Origin: Candidatus Obscuribacterales bacterium
GTDB lineage: Bacteria; Cyanobacteriota; Vampirovibrionia; Obscuribacterales; Obscuribacteraceae
Assembly (NCBI GenBank): GCA_019750335.1
Contig: JAIEOQ010000006.1
Span: forward strand, 372,001-436,000
Reading direction: 5' to 3'
Length of the DNA stretch: 64,000 nt
A program made the position numbers and the translations under genes. This document shows, one piece after another, positions 42,787 through 53,358 of this stretch (its first letter is position 1; the number at the start of each line of letters is the position of its first letter). Under the pieces are notes generated by a model. That model ran no database searches. It was not told the origin of the DNA and worked only from the letters and a program-made list of their open reading frames with translations.

Positions 42787-45700
42787 TTAGAGCCTAACTT
42801 CAACCGTGTGTTCTAGGCGATCGTCGACAAGCTGCAGATAACTTTCGTTTCGTTCTTGACCGTCAACAGAAACTGTTACTCTGTTGCTGCCTGTTTTTAA
42901 GAAGGTAATGTGATAAACCGTTTCACGGAAACGATAATGAACTTTGAATGAACTCCAGCTTTCGGGTAAGCACGGTGCGAAGTGAAGTTTGTCGACTTCC
43001 AATCTAAGACCGAATAAAGACTCGACGATAAGTCTGTACATCCAGCTGGATGAACCGGTGTACCAAGACCAACCACCGCGCCCGGTGTGCGGGGAAACGG
43101 CATAAACATCGGCAGCCATTACATAAGGCTCTACTTTGTAAGTGGCAATGGTTTCTGGAGAATTGGCATGATTAATTGGGTTGATCATGTTCAAGAGTTC
43201 CCAGGCACGCTTGCTGTCGCCTAGTTTGGCAAAAGCCATGGCTGCCCAGATTGCTCCGTGTGTGTATTGCCCACCGTTCTCTCTGACGCCAGGGACATAA
43301 CCTTTGATATAACCAGGGTTCAAGTCTGATTTGTCAAAAGGCGGATCGAGCAATTGAATTAAGTTGTGGTCGCGACGGACAAGATGTTTGTCCATTGAAT
43401 TCATCGCTGTTTGAACGCGCTGAGCGTCGCCGGCTTCAGAGAGTACAGACCAGCTTTGAGCAATGGAGTCGATGCGACATTCAGTGTTGGTTGCTGTGCC
43501 CAAAGGTGTTCCATCATCGAAATAAGCACGACGATACCATTCTCCATCCCAGGCATTTGCTTCGAGATTGTTGCGCAAGCGAGCCGACTCTCTTTCGCAA
43601 CGTTGAACAAAATCAGTGTCGCCGCGCATTTTGGCAATGACAATAAATTGGCGCAGAACGTCGTATAGGAAGAATCCTAACCAGACGCTTTCGCCTTTGC
43701 CGTCTTTGCCGACAAGGTTCATGCCGTCGTTCCAGTCGCAGGAGCCGATCAAAGGCAGTCCGTGAACGCCCGCGGTAAATCCGCGCAAAATGGCTCTCAC
43801 GCAATGATCGTAGAGGCTAGCTGTTTCATCCGAACGTCCGGGCAGATCGTAATATGAATCATCTTCCGGGTTTACCGGGCGACCGTGCAAGAAATGAATT
43901 GATTCATCAAGAATACCGGTGTCACCTGTTGAAAGAACGTAGCGACAGGTAGCTAACGGCAGCCAGAGGAAATCATCTGAACAATGAGTACGCACACCTC
44001 TGCCTGATGGCGGGTGCCACCAGTGTTGTACGTCGCCTTCTAAAAATTGGCGCGATGCTGCTCGCAATATATGTTCGCGCGTCAGTCTTGGTTCGGTGTG
44101 AATAAGGGCCATCACATCTTGCAGTTGATCGCGGAAACCGAAGGCACCACCGGATTGATAATAGCCGCTGCGACCCCACAGTCGGGAAGCGATAGTTTGA
44201 TATAAAAGCCAACCGTTAACAAGCATGTTGAGCGATGGGTCCGGTGTGTCTACATTGACGGCGCCCAAAGTATGCTTCCAGTATTGGCACATTGTTTCAT
44301 ATGATTCACGGCGGCTGTTGGCACCGCGGAAACGGCTGACAAGACTGGAAGCTTCAGCAGGATCCCGGCCGGTACCGAGTCTGAATACTATTTCGCGTTC
44401 TTGTCCGTCGGCAAGCTCAAAAGGAACTTGGATTGCCGCGCAAGGATCAAGAGCCGGTCCGACTTTACCGGAAAGGCGGGCATTGCCCATGACTGCCGGG
44501 TGTGCAAGAGTACCGTTGCGTCCGATGAATTCGGAACGATCACCGCTTACGGTACGGTTCGACTCATCCACATCAAAAAATGCTATACGACCGGAGAACT
44601 CAGTGTTGTATGGATTTCTAGCAAAGAGCGCTCCGGTTTTCGGATCGATTTCAGTAACGATGTGCATTGCTGATTTAGAGCGTAGATCACCAAGTACCCA
44701 TTCAACATAGCCTGTGGCTGATAGTTTGCGGGCGCGCCCTGAATGGTTGCGGAGCTTAAGCACGGAGAACTTAATCGGTGCGTCTTTATCAACGTATACA
44801 CAAAGCTCGGAAGTAATTCCTTCTTCGGTATGTTCAAAAACGCTGTAGCCGAATCCGTGGCGGGCAACATAAGGCGTCATGCCGCGACTTGGTGCCGGTG
44901 TCGGCGACCAGAAAGTTCCGCTTTCTTCGTCGCGAATATAAAAAGCTTCGCCGCTGGAATCAGTTACCGGATCGTTGTCCCAAGGAGTGAGACGATATTC
45001 GTGAGCATTTTCGCTCCATGTATATGACAGTCCATTTTCAGTAACAATGGCGCCAAAATGGGGATTAGCTAATACGTTTATCCAGGGAGCCGGTGTTGTT
45101 TGTCCTGGTGGCAAAGTAATTACATATTCACGCCCGTCCGGAGTGAATCCGCCCAGTCCGTTAAATAGAATCAGTTCGCGCCAAGGTAGTTCACAGACTG
45201 AAGCTGGGGGCAGACGGTGCGGTCTGGTTTGAGCAAGACGAGGTACGCGCGTATCTCTTAAGCTGCGTCGGCTAAGTTGCTCGGAAAGAGATCCGCGTCT
45301 GTCTCTGATAATGGCCCGCGCTACTGATTGTAAAAGTATGCGATCTTCAGCGGCAATCTGTTCAGCAGGGCGCACAAAAATACCGCCCGGTCTGTCCACT
45401 GTATGTGCTTCAATACCGGCGGCAATTAAGCCGAGAATCTGATCTTGCAACAGTTGACGATAACCGGCGTGATCTTCGTTCCAGATTACCAGATCGACAG
45501 TCAGCCCTTTTAAGCGCCAGTAAGCGTGAGCTTGAACAAGTTGACGCACAAGATCGAAATTCTCGCGATCTTCTATTTGTAAAAGTACAATCGGCAAATC
45601 GCCTGAGATGGCGTATCCCCATAGTCCTGATTGACCGCGGTGGTTCTTTACTAAAATACTGTTGTTGGCGCGTAAAGTAGGATTAGGAAAAATAACCGAA

Positions 45701-48700
45701 CTGGCTAAGCGACTATAAAGCTGAGCATCAGCTTCGTTGGCGTTTATCTGTCTTAAGATTACTTGGCTGTGTGTCCAGGAAAGATCAAAAACTCGATCGG
45801 CTAAACTGCGATCTTGATATTTTTCCACAAGACTCAAACAAGCTTCACGAGTGTCGCTCATGCCGCTGACTATATTGATTGTGGCAAACTCTTCCGGCTC
45901 AAGTGTAATTTGGTAGCGTATAGCGACAATCGGATCAAGTACCGAGCCCTGGCTGCCTGAAAGCTTTCCTGGGTTGATCATCGCAGACGGTTGAGCGGTG
46001 CTGTTTCCACGTCCGAGGAAAAGCATGCGGTCCGTTTCGTAAGAGATTTGATCTACTTGCGCTCCATGCACAGCCATGAGATGGAACATCCAAGGTGTAT
46101 TCTCATCGTCAGAACGCGGACGACGTGTACAAAGAATTGCCTGGCGTGGTTCGATAATTTCAGTTTGTACAAACAGATTACTGAAAGCTGGATGCACCGC
46201 TTCAGCTATGGGTGGTGTCAGTACCACTTCGGCGTAGCTTGTAATATCAATCGTCCGACGTACACGCGATCTGTTGATTATTTTCACTCGCCGCAGCTCT
46301 ATGTCGTCTTCGGAAGAAACAACGACTTCGCAGTGAGTGTCATAATCATAATCGCGGCGTCTGTATTCTACGCGTGCTTCGGAAAAGATTGCTTCATAAA
46401 AGTCGGCTGGTTTAAGGGTTGGCTGATAAGCTGCCGACCAGAATTCACCGCTGTGAACGTCGCGGATATAACAGAAGGTACCCCAGCTATCGCGAGTGGA
46501 GTCTTCTCGCCAGCGGGTCACAGCGATGTCTTTCCAGCGGCTGTATCCGCCCCCGGAATTGGTCATCATTACGTGATAGCGACCGTTGGATAATAACTGT
46601 ATTTCCGGTGCTGCAGTAAATGGACTTGTGAAAACGCGCATCGGCATTTGCTGATCGCTTGACTGTGTATTGAGTCCGGATATCTCTGCGGCTTGCGAGT
46701 GGAAAGTTGTGGACTTGGGAATTCTTTCTTGCAACAAAAGCATGGTTGCTTGAAACGCCGGGTCGGAAGCAAACAATTTTTGCATCGGTTTATCGAGAAG
46801 CAGATAAGCCAGAGAGAGGAAGCTCATACCTTGATGGTGAGCCATGAAAGATTGAACTAAAGCATGATTTTGTCCGCGCGGAACGCGTGAAGGTGTGTAG
46901 TCGACTGCTTCATAAAAACCAAGCTTGCCCATGAAGCCGAGCTTGTCCATCTCTTGTAGATTTTGGCAAGCTTCTTCCGGTGCCACCATTAAAGCCATGA
47001 CTGAGGCGTATGGTGCGATCACCAGATCTTCGGCTAAACCTCTTTTCAGTCCGATGCCGGGCACGCCGAAAGCACGATATTGATAATTGAGTTGAACGTC
47101 TACGGTGTTATAGCCGGACTCGGAGATACCCCAAGGCACACCGCGTTGTTTTCCGTATTCTATTTGTCTTTGGACGGCGGCTTTGCAAGTTTGATCAAGA
47201 AGAGTATTCTCGTAGGTCGGCATTACCAATAGTGGCATCAAATATTCGAACATCGAGCCGCTCCAAGAGAAGAGAATCGGCTCTCCTCCTGCACTTGTGA
47301 GCAAACGGCCAAGGGCAAACCAGCTTTCTTGCGGCAACTGTCCGAGGGCGATTGCCAGGAAGTTGCACAGTCTGGCTTCGGAAGCTAAAAGATCGTAATA
47401 GCTGGCATCGAGGCGGCGTTCGGCAAGGTTGTAGCCGATGGTCAATAATCGGCGTGATTTGTCGAACAAGAAATCATATTCTGCTTGAGCCAACTCGGAT
47501 GAGAGCGCTGCTAAGTTTTCTATTTCAGCAATACGGTCTTGTGCGCAACGGCTTCCGGCAATGACTAGCTGACGCAAACTGTCCGGAATGTTTGCTGTGG
47601 CAATTTCTGCTTCAAGCTCAGCTAGTTGCTGTAGAGTCGGTATCAGATCGGTTATTTGCGGATGCTCTATGCGTTGAAATACAGGTGATGCAGCCCAAGG
47701 AGCAAGAACAGTCAGTTCGTCAAGAAGATTGACACATTGATCTTTAAGTGAATCGGACCACCAAGCTGTTTCGCTGCCGGCTAGATCATCAAAAACAAGA
47801 GTAAGCTCAGAAGCAGAGTTTATGAGCTTGGTGAGAGTTGCTCGTGCAGAACTTAAAGTGATCCTATTAATAGTATAAGCAGCGTCCAGCTCTTTCTTAA
47901 ATTGAGCAAGCTTAGTTTCGTTCTCACCGTTAGCTATTGAAGAAAGAACAAGCAATGTATCACGAATGCCATCAAGCCATGCCGGTTGCAGAATCGGGCG
48001 ACTGATTAATTGCAATAGCCCCGGGCGTAGGGTAAGCAAATGTCCCGATAAATTACCGCTGTCTACAGTTGAAATATAAATCGGCAAAAGCGGTTTTAAA
48101 GTTTGAGTATCGTACCAGTTATAAAAATGACCGCGATGTCGTTCGAGCAAACGCATTGTTGCCAGTGATTTGCTTAGACGATTGATTAAGCGGCCGCAAC
48201 TGATATAACCGAAATCGTAAGCACTTAAATTGGCTAACAGAGACAATCCCATATTAGTCGGCGAAGTGCGGTGAGCAACTACGTTGGTAGGCTGTTCCTG
48301 ATAATTATCCGGTGGCAACCAATTATCGTCGGCGCCGACTAGAATCTCGAAAAAAGCCCAGGTTTTACGAGCTAGTTTGCGTAAAAATATTGTTTGTTCC
48401 GGACTCAGCTTGCTTTCATGAACAACTAATGAACGGCTTGCCCACCAGGCTATAGCTGGCGAAACAAGCCAGAGTAAGAGTATCGGTAGAGCAATCACCA
48501 GGGTCAGGGCTCGGCCCTGGAAAAGATAAACAGTGGTAGCAATGGCGATTGCTGGTGAGGCGGCCATGGTCAAATAAGAAGCGGCTAGATCTGTGCTCTC
48601 TTTGCGATCCGGATCATGGGAAACGTTCCAGGCAAGCAAACCTTTGTGTGATACTAAGCGACGCCAAATGGTTCGCAACACTGCGTCCATACTGTAGCAA

Positions 48701-51459
48701 GCTTCGTATGGTAAACAGGAAAGGGTAAACAAAACTTGGGCGCTATTGGTGGCAGTAGAGCGTGCAATCACATTTAAATGCGCTATAAGCGGCAATTCAT
48801 CAGGTTTTCGAAAAACATCAGCAAGTGAGGCGGCAATCAGTGGCACAAAAAGAATGGCTAAAACGGCCATAGTTAAAAGCCATGATGGTGACAAAACTGT
48901 CCAGCCAAAGATCAATAAAAACAATAAAGAGAAGGGCACCAGACTGCGCCGGATATTATCAAAAATCTTCCATCTTGAAAGTAAAGAAAGAGGATTATGT
49001 ATGCGGCGGGAGATAAGGCCGGGAACGGTTGGAAACAACCAGTCAAGAATTTGCCAGTCTCCACGAATCCAACGATGGCGACGATTTACATCAGCCTGAT
49101 AAGTGGAAGGATACTCTTCATATAATTGAACGTCACTCAACAATCCGGCGCGGGCATAACAACCTTCAAGCAAATCGTGACTTAAAATATGGTTTTCAGG
49201 GAATCGCCCACTTAAGGATTGCTCGAAAGCATCGACATCGTAAATACCTTTACCGATGAACGAACCTTCGTGAAATAAGTCTTGATAGACATTGGAAACA
49301 GTACGAGTATAAGGATCGATGCCCGGATCACTGCCGTAAAGTTGGGAGTATGCGGAAGTGTTTGTTCGGGATAAACTGACTCCTACTCGTGGTTGCAAAA
49401 TTGCATAACCATCGCAAACCAAGTCTTTCTTTTCATTGTAGACCGGGCGATTAAGCGGATGGGCAATTGCTCCAACCAATTGGCGGGCAGCATCACGCGG
49501 TAAAAGCGTGTCGGTATCCAGGGTGATGACATAACGTATGTCACCTAAAGCTTCTCTGTCGCCGACTATCAGTGAAAAGCATTCTTCGGCACCGGTTGCG
49601 TTGCGTAAGTAAGCATTTAAGTCGGCAAGCTTACCGCGCTTGCGTTCATAACCCATCCAGATTTGATCGCGCGCATTCCAGCGACGCGGTCGATGAAAGA
49701 GAAAGAAAATATCGCCACTGCCGTTACGATATTTATCATTCAGCTCTTCAATCTTTTGCTGCATAAGTTGTAGCAACGGTCCGTCTGTCGGAACGGTTTC
49801 TTCGCGTGCATCTTTAAGGTCGGTAAGCAAAGCAAAACGCAGGTTCTCATCGCGATTGGCAAGAAACCTGACTTCCAGCGCTTCGGCTAGAGATTCTATA
49901 TTATGTTGATTAATGAGCAGAGTCGGAACAACTACAAGTGTACGAAACTCAGGCAAAATGCCTTCGGCTAAATCAAGCTTAGGTAACACTTGCGGTGTTG
50001 AGAATAAAGAGGAGAGCCAGTTGACGAGTGCTACTGCCAGTTGGCTCGTGCCGAAAAATAAAGTGATGCCGTAAAGTACGGCCAACCAATCAGGCAGGCT
50101 GCTGCCTTTGGTGGCAACAAACAAACCAATGCTCAAAGCTACGGTCAGAAAAGTTATTGCTGATACATAAATAAGAACCGGGAAACGTTTGCAGAAGCGC
50201 CCGCAATATTTCACCGTGTGGTGGCGCACTGCTGCTACTTGCTCGAGCCTAGGCAATCCTTTGTCAATCAAATAGAACCCGACATGTGATTTTCGGTCAG
50301 TTTTGCCGAATTGAGTCGCGTTATCTGCCGACAATTTTATTGCTTGCCAAGCTACGTCGCCTTCTGATAGCTTGGTCTTGCGAGCTAAACGTTCAATCAC
50401 GTGCCTGTAATAGTCACGAGTGGCAAAAGTCATTCCGGCATAAACACCTGCCGGATCTTCGCAAAGAATTTGTTCGACCAGGCTGTTTTGTTCGACAAAA
50501 GTCTGCCAATCAATAGCGGCTAAAAGGCGTAAGCTGCCTATGCTATTGCTGATGGACACTTGATTTGCCGCTTGCTGTTGCGCATCGATTTGCACAAGCT
50601 GCTCAATAGTTAAACCGGTTTCGGACAGACGTTGCTCAACCCAAGTAAGAGGTAAGGCAAGAGCAGCGCTTTGACCTTGCAAGCGACGAGCCAATTCGGC
50701 GACAAAAGAATTGACCATCGGCGGGTTAGAGCGAGCCATGTCGGCGATCACTAAGATCAAGCTTTTCGGATCGGACTCGACAATGTCCATCATTTGATCG
50801 GCCCAGGCATTAGCCAAGTCGCGATCAACTTTTTGTGTAGTCATGCGCGCGGCAACGCGGCGTAAATTCTCAATTAAAGCCAAGCGCAGCATAATCGGAA
50901 TTGCCCACAGCTCACCGAGCTTAAGCGGTGATACAGTTTGGTAAGCTGCGACAAAGCGGCTTAAACTTTCCGTATCTACACGTCCGTCACCGTGCGAAAT
51001 TGTTTCCAGGGCAATGTCATATACGCGTGGCAGCCCGGCCGATTGCCCGTTGGCAAGTCGTGGTAATTCGCGGCTGTAACCTTTAGGTAAGTGACGCTTT
51101 GCCGTGCGGATCTGTTCTTCAATTAAATAGAAGTTGTCGAGCAGCCATTCTCCAGCAGGAGTAACCGGCTTATTCTCTTTGACTGTTTTGGTTAATAAAT
51201 CACAAGTATCAGTGAGGACGCTTTCATTCTTAGCCAAACGTGCCAAGAGCTGATCCGGAACAGGGCTCGTACTGAGCTGATGCCAGTTTGCCAGGGTCTT
51301 GCCATGCTGTTCCATCTGGTCAGCACTGAACAGCTCGGACCGCAGAGGTAGCTCATCCGTGCTTATTGTTTTTGGCAAAGCGGTAGCGCGTAGAAGCGCT
51401 CTAAGAGTGCGCAACCTTGCTGATATATAGCTAGTCTCGTTGTCAATACGAATCACCAA
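42787..51459 (-). CDS. Cyclic beta-1,2-glucan synthase-like protein (NdvB/Cgs type)
   Basis: One open frame of 2890 codons from TTG 51459; GTG 51456 is an equal choice. Membrane helices near 435-490 and 855-900 flank a GT84/GT2-like domain with LDTDTLLPRD (about 645) and RRHRWIRGDW (about 798, the QxxRW-type motif). About 1270-1500 is a glycoamylase domain (ESGYNTVDVQLNYQY). From 1600 and from 2080 come two GH94-type beta-sandwich segments, and near 2573 GSCDWNDGMN carries the GH94 catalytic Asp. This is the order in Cgs enzymes, which initiate, extend and cyclise beta-1,2-glucan at the inner membrane. Length matches the family. It is a single-gene unit with weak translation signals. Confidence 0.93.
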   Translation of the reverse strand: MVIRIDNETSYISARLRTLRALLRATALPKTISTDELPLRSELFSADQMEQHGKTLANWHQLSTSPVPDQLLARLAKNESVLTDTCDLLTKTVKENKPVTPAGEWLLDNFYLIEEQIRTAKRHLPKGYSRELPRLANGQSAGLPRVYDIALETISHGDGRVDTESLSRFVAAYQTVSPLKLGELWAIPIMLRLALIENLRRVAARMTTQKVDRDLANAWADQMMDIVESDPKSLILVIADMARSNPPMVNSFVAELARRLQGQSAALALPLTWVEQRLSETGLTIEQLVQIDAQQQAANQVSISNSIGSLRLLAAIDWQTFVEQNSLVEQILCEDPAGVYAGMTFATRDYYRHVIERLARKTKLSEGDVAWQAIKLSADNATQFGKTDRKSHVGFYLIDKGLPRLEQVAAVRHHTVKYCGRFCKRFPVLIYVSAITFLTVALSIGLFVATKGSSLPDWLAVLYGITLFFGTSQLAVALVNWLSSLFSTPQVLPKLDLAEGILPEFRTLVVVPTLLINQHNIESLAEALEVRFLANRDENLRFALLTDLKDAREETVPTDGPLLQLMQQKIEELNDKYRNGSGDIFFLFHRPRRWNARDQIWMGYERKRGKLADLNAYLRNATGAEECFSLIVGDREALGDIRYVITLDTDTLLPRDAARQLVGAIAHPLNRPVYNEKKDLVCDGYAILQPRVGVSLSRTNTSAYSQLYGSDPGIDPYTRTVSNVYQDLFHEGSFIGKGIYDVDAFEQSLSGRFPENHILSHDLLEGCYARAGLLSDVQLYEEYPSTYQADVNRRHRWIRGDWQILDWLFPTVPGLISRRIHNPLSLLSRWKIFDNIRRSLVPFSLLFLLIFGWTVLSPSWLLTMAVLAILFVPLIAASLADVFRKPDELPLIAHLNVIARSTATNSAQVLFTLSCLPYEACYSMDAVLRTIWRRLVSHKGLLAWNVSHDPDRKESTDLAASYLTMAASPAIAIATTVYLFQGRALTLVIALPILLLWLVSPAIAWWASRSLVVHESKLSPEQTIFLRKLARKTWAFFEILVGADDNWLPPDNYQEQPTNVVAHRTSPTNMGLSLLANLSAYDFGYISCGRLINRLSKSLATMRLLERHRGHFYNWYDTQTLKPLLPIYISTVDSGNLSGHLLTLRPGLLQLISRPILQPAWLDGIRDTLLVLSSIANGENETKLAQFKKELDAAYTINRITLSSARATLTKLINSASELTLVFDDLAGSETAWWSDSLKDQCVNLLDELTVLAPWAASPVFQRIEHPQITDLIPTLQQLAELEAEIATANIPDSLRQLVIAGSRCAQDRIAEIENLAALSSELAQAEYDFLFDKSRRLLTIGYNLAERRLDASYYDLLASEARLCNFLAIALGQLPQESWFALGRLLTSAGGEPILFSWSGSMFEYLMPLLVMPTYENTLLDQTCKAAVQRQIEYGKQRGVPWGISESGYNTVDVQLNYQYRAFGVPGIGLKRGLAEDLVIAPYASVMALMVAPEEACQNLQEMDKLGFMGKLGFYEAVDYTPSRVPRGQNHALVQSFMAHHQGMSFLSLAYLLLDKPMQKLFASDPAFQATMLLLQERIPKSTTFHSQAAEISGLNTQSSDQQMPMRVFTSPFTAAPEIQLLSNGRYHVMMTNSGGGYSRWKDIAVTRWREDSTRDSWGTFCYIRDVHSGEFWSAAYQPTLKPADFYEAIFSEARVEYRRRDYDYDTHCEVVVSSEDDIELRRVKIINRSRVRRTIDITSYAEVVLTPPIAEAVHPAFSNLFVQTEIIEPRQAILCTRRPRSDDENTPWMFHLMAVHGAQVDQISYETDRMLFLGRGNSTAQPSAMINPGKLSGSQGSVLDPIVAIRYQITLEPEEFATINIVSGMSDTREACLSLVEKYQDRSLADRVFDLSWTHSQVILRQINANEADAQLYSRLASSVIFPNPTLRANNSILVKNHRGQSGLWGYAISGDLPIVLLQIEDRENFDLVRQLVQAHAYWRLKGLTVDLVIWNEDHAGYRQLLQDQILGLIAAGIEAHTVDRPGGIFVRPAEQIAAEDRILLQSVARAIIRDRRGSLSEQLSRRSLRDTRVPRLAQTRPHRLPPASVCELPWRELILFNGLGGFTPDGREYVITLPPGQTTPAPWINVLANPHFGAIVTENGLSYTWSENAHEYRLTPWDNDPVTDSSGEAFYIRDEESGTFWSPTPAPSRGMTPYVARHGFGYSVFEHTEEGITSELCVYVDKDAPIKFSVLKLRNHSGRARKLSATGYVEWVLGDLRSKSAMHIVTEIDPKTGALFARNPYNTEFSGRIAFFDVDESNRTVSGDRSEFIGRNGTLAHPAVMGNARLSGKVGPALDPCAAIQVPFELADGQEREIVFRLGTGRDPAEASSLVSRFRGANSRRESYETMCQYWKHTLGAVNVDTPDPSLNMLVNGWLLYQTIASRLWGRSGYYQSGGAFGFRDQLQDVMALIHTEPRLTREHILRAASRQFLEGDVQHWWHPPSGRGVRTHCSDDFLWLPLATCRYVLSTGDTGILDESIHFLHGRPVNPEDDSYYDLPGRSDETASLYDHCVRAILRGFTAGVHGLPLIGSCDWNDGMNLVGKDGKGESVWLGFFLYDVLRQFIVIAKMRGDTDFVQRCERESARLRNNLEANAWDGEWYRRAYFDDGTPLGTATNTECRIDSIAQSWSVLSEAGDAQRVQTAMNSMDKHLVRRDHNLIQLLDPPFDKSDLNPGYIKGYVPGVRENGGQYTHGAIWAAMAFAKLGDSKRAWELLNMINPINHANSPETIATYKVEPYVMAADVYAVSPHTGRGGWSWYTGSSSWMYRLIVESLFGLRLEVDKLHFAPCLPESWSSFKVHYRFRETVYHITFLKTGSNRVTVSVDGQERNESYLQLVDDRLEHTVEVRL

Positions 51460-51561
51460 TCACTGGGCGAAATCACCACTGTACCGGTTTCCGTGATTTT
51501 TGCCGAGGCGCCTTTTGCGGCATTCAGTATAGCAGCAAAGAGGGAGAGACATTTAACTTCT

Positions 51562-52170
51562 TTATGGATGCGGTAAACCAAGGCAACCACATTGATCTGG
51601 CGAAGGTAATGATTGCACTCTTGAATTTAGATAGTGGTTGATCACAGTGCCATTATTCATAGCTATCAGCACGGTATCAATTATGTGTTTGTTTGCTTTC
51701 GTTCCCAGAAGACGTTCTCTTCTAGTTTCATAGCCTATTTGGCGACCGATCTTGTTATTTGCTAAATCTTTTTTTGTATCAATAAAATGATATTTTGTGA
51801 AACCGTCTCTGCATAAATAAGCTTCAACGTACTCATTGAGTGCAAACAATAATTCAGCCGGTTTTCTACCTAACTCATGGGCAACAAGCGCTGACCCATA
51901 TGTGTGTTGAAAGCCATTAATCAATTGTTTGTATACGAAAATTTGCTGCCCGTTTCTATTAAATACAAAAGTTCCATCGCCGTAAGATTCAGAGACCGGA
52001 GCCTTATTGTAGGAGCGTGGCCTCAATGAAAATGGCACTAAACAACTGCGTCCAAATAGATCTTGCTCAGCGCAGCTGACACGCCACACAATAGAAAAAA
52101 CGTATAGTGCCGGTGCAACAATTGCTGCAATGCAGATTACTTTTAATGGAGTGAGCTTAATCATTCTCAT
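51562..52170 (-). CDS. Hypothetical membrane-anchored or secreted protein
   Basis: A 202-aa protein with an N-terminal membrane helix (about 8-28: VICIAAIVAPALYVFSIVW). The rest is predicted outside, with four Cys overall, a polar centre (GDGTFVFNRNGQQIFVYKQLIN) and the end SPDQCGCLGLPHP. No family recognised. The gap 51460-51561 to the glucan synthase, and the gap 52171-52398 upstream, hold no gene that I can support. Confidence 0.6.
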   Translation of the reverse strand: MRMIKLTPLKVICIAAIVAPALYVFSIVWRVSCAEQDLFGRSCLVPFSLRPRSYNKAPVSESYGDGTFVFNRNGQQIFVYKQLINGFQHTYGSALVAHELGRKPAELLFALNEYVEAYLCRDGFTKYHFIDTKKDLANNKIGRQIGYETRRERLLGTKANKHIIDTVLIAMNNGTVINHYLNSRVQSLPSPDQCGCLGLPHP

Positions 52171-52398
52171 TCAGTTGTAACATCTCAAGTTGTTGTTTAA
52201 CCTGACGAATTTTTTCAAAATCAAAATTGTCTTCTTGACTATCTGCGGACGAGAAACCCTGATATTTCAGCCATAGAAGACGCCAAGAGTGTTTTCTTAA
52301 GTTTCGGCATTGCAATATAAAGTAGTATTCATGCCGATTTTTCTGGAATATCGATTAACCGGGTTATCATCCAAAAAGAATCCCGCAAGGTACCCGTA

Positions 52399-53358
52399 AT
52401 GCTCAAAATAGGTCATTATCTCACCCGGTTAGCACATAAGTCTTTTTGGGTTTTATCTTCACTTGTTTTTGCAAGTTATTCTCTAAGCAATTTTTGGCCC
52501 TTTAATCTCTTTAGTCATTTCCCAATTCAGTGGATATCGTTATTCTCTGTTGGATTAGGGTGGTTCATCTTTAAGCGTAATTATTTACGAGCCGTTGCTT
52601 GTGTCGCGCTAATAGCAATGAATACTCTACAGATGCTCCCTTATATGAAAGCTGCTGATCATGCGCAAGCCAGCAGTATTGCTGGTACAAAAATCCGCTT
52701 GATGCAAATGAATATTTTTGTCGGCAATCGAAATTTAAATAAAGCTGCTGAATTCATCAAGAGTCAATCACCGGATGTTTTAGCCATTGAAGAATTCAAT
52801 GAAAAGTCTTTGGCTAAGCTGAAAAACTTACACTGTTTAGATGAATATCCCACAATGCTGATGGTTCCAAATTATGGTCCTGGCTCTCAAGTTGCGCTCT
52901 TTTCTAAACTTCCAGCAGTAGAAAGTCGTGCTGAATATTCGCAAGAGCACGTTCGTCCTTGTCTAAAAATGCGATTTATTTTGAATGATGGTAAAGAGCT
53001 TGATGTTGTGGCTATGCATCCTGCGCCGCCAGCATTGCCTCTATTCGTAAATAGACAGATCGATCAATTCAAGTGTGTATCGTCACTTTTGCCTAAGCTC
53101 GGAAAAAATGTTGTTGTGATGGGCGACTTTAATTCGACGCCTTGGGCTAATCCGTTCAAGGATTTTATAAAAGAATCCGGCTTACAAGATCCTCGTATTG
53201 GTCGTGGGTTGATGCCTAGCTGGCCAAGCATCTTTCCGCCGCTGTTCATTCCAATTGACTACATTTTGGTCAGTAAGGGCATAACAGTAAAAGATTATTC
53301 TGTAGGTTCTCCTGTTGGTTCAGATCATCTTCCGCTTGTGATGGATATTGAGATTTGA
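52399..53358 (+). CDS. Membrane-anchored endonuclease/exonuclease/phosphatase (EEP) family protein
   Basis: A 319-aa protein. Three membrane helices (about 15-35, 42-57 and 63-80) are followed by an EEP domain: RLMQMNIFVGN (metal-binding Asn), LAIEEFNE (Glu), VVAMHPAP, VVMGDFNSTPW (Asp, Asn) and GSDHLPLVMDI (Asp-His). All active-site residues are in place. Relatives cleave phosphodiesters in DNA, RNA or phospholipids. With this anchor, the domain probably faces outward. AAGG lies eight bases before the ATG. The end overlaps the WG-repeat gene by four bases. A paralogue lies convergent at 54502. Confidence 0.87.
   Translation: MLKIGHYLTRLAHKSFWVLSSLVFASYSLSNFWPFNLFSHFPIQWISLFSVGLGWFIFKRNYLRAVACVALIAMNTLQMLPYMKAADHAQASSIAGTKIRLMQMNIFVGNRNLNKAAEFIKSQSPDVLAIEEFNEKSLAKLKNLHCLDEYPTMLMVPNYGPGSQVALFSKLPAVESRAEYSQEHVRPCLKMRFILNDGKELDVVAMHPAPPALPLFVNRQIDQFKCVSSLLPKLGKNVVVMGDFNSTPWANPFKDFIKESGLQDPRIGRGLMPSWPSIFPPLFIPIDYILVSKGITVKDYSVGSPVGSDHLPLVMDIEI

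Noticed and set aside
45991..46593. 200-codon plus-strand open frame inside the glucan synthase gene
   Set aside because: It is antisense to a well-conserved coding region, has no ribosome binding site or recognisable motif, and reads as low-sense protein rich in His, Tyr and Cys.
52157..52270. Possible small minus-strand gene upstream of 51562-52170 (acidic, ...KIRQVKQQLEMLQLNEND)
   Set aside because: The frame is closed by TGA near 52268 and has no ATG except one nine codons from its end. At best it is a remnant.
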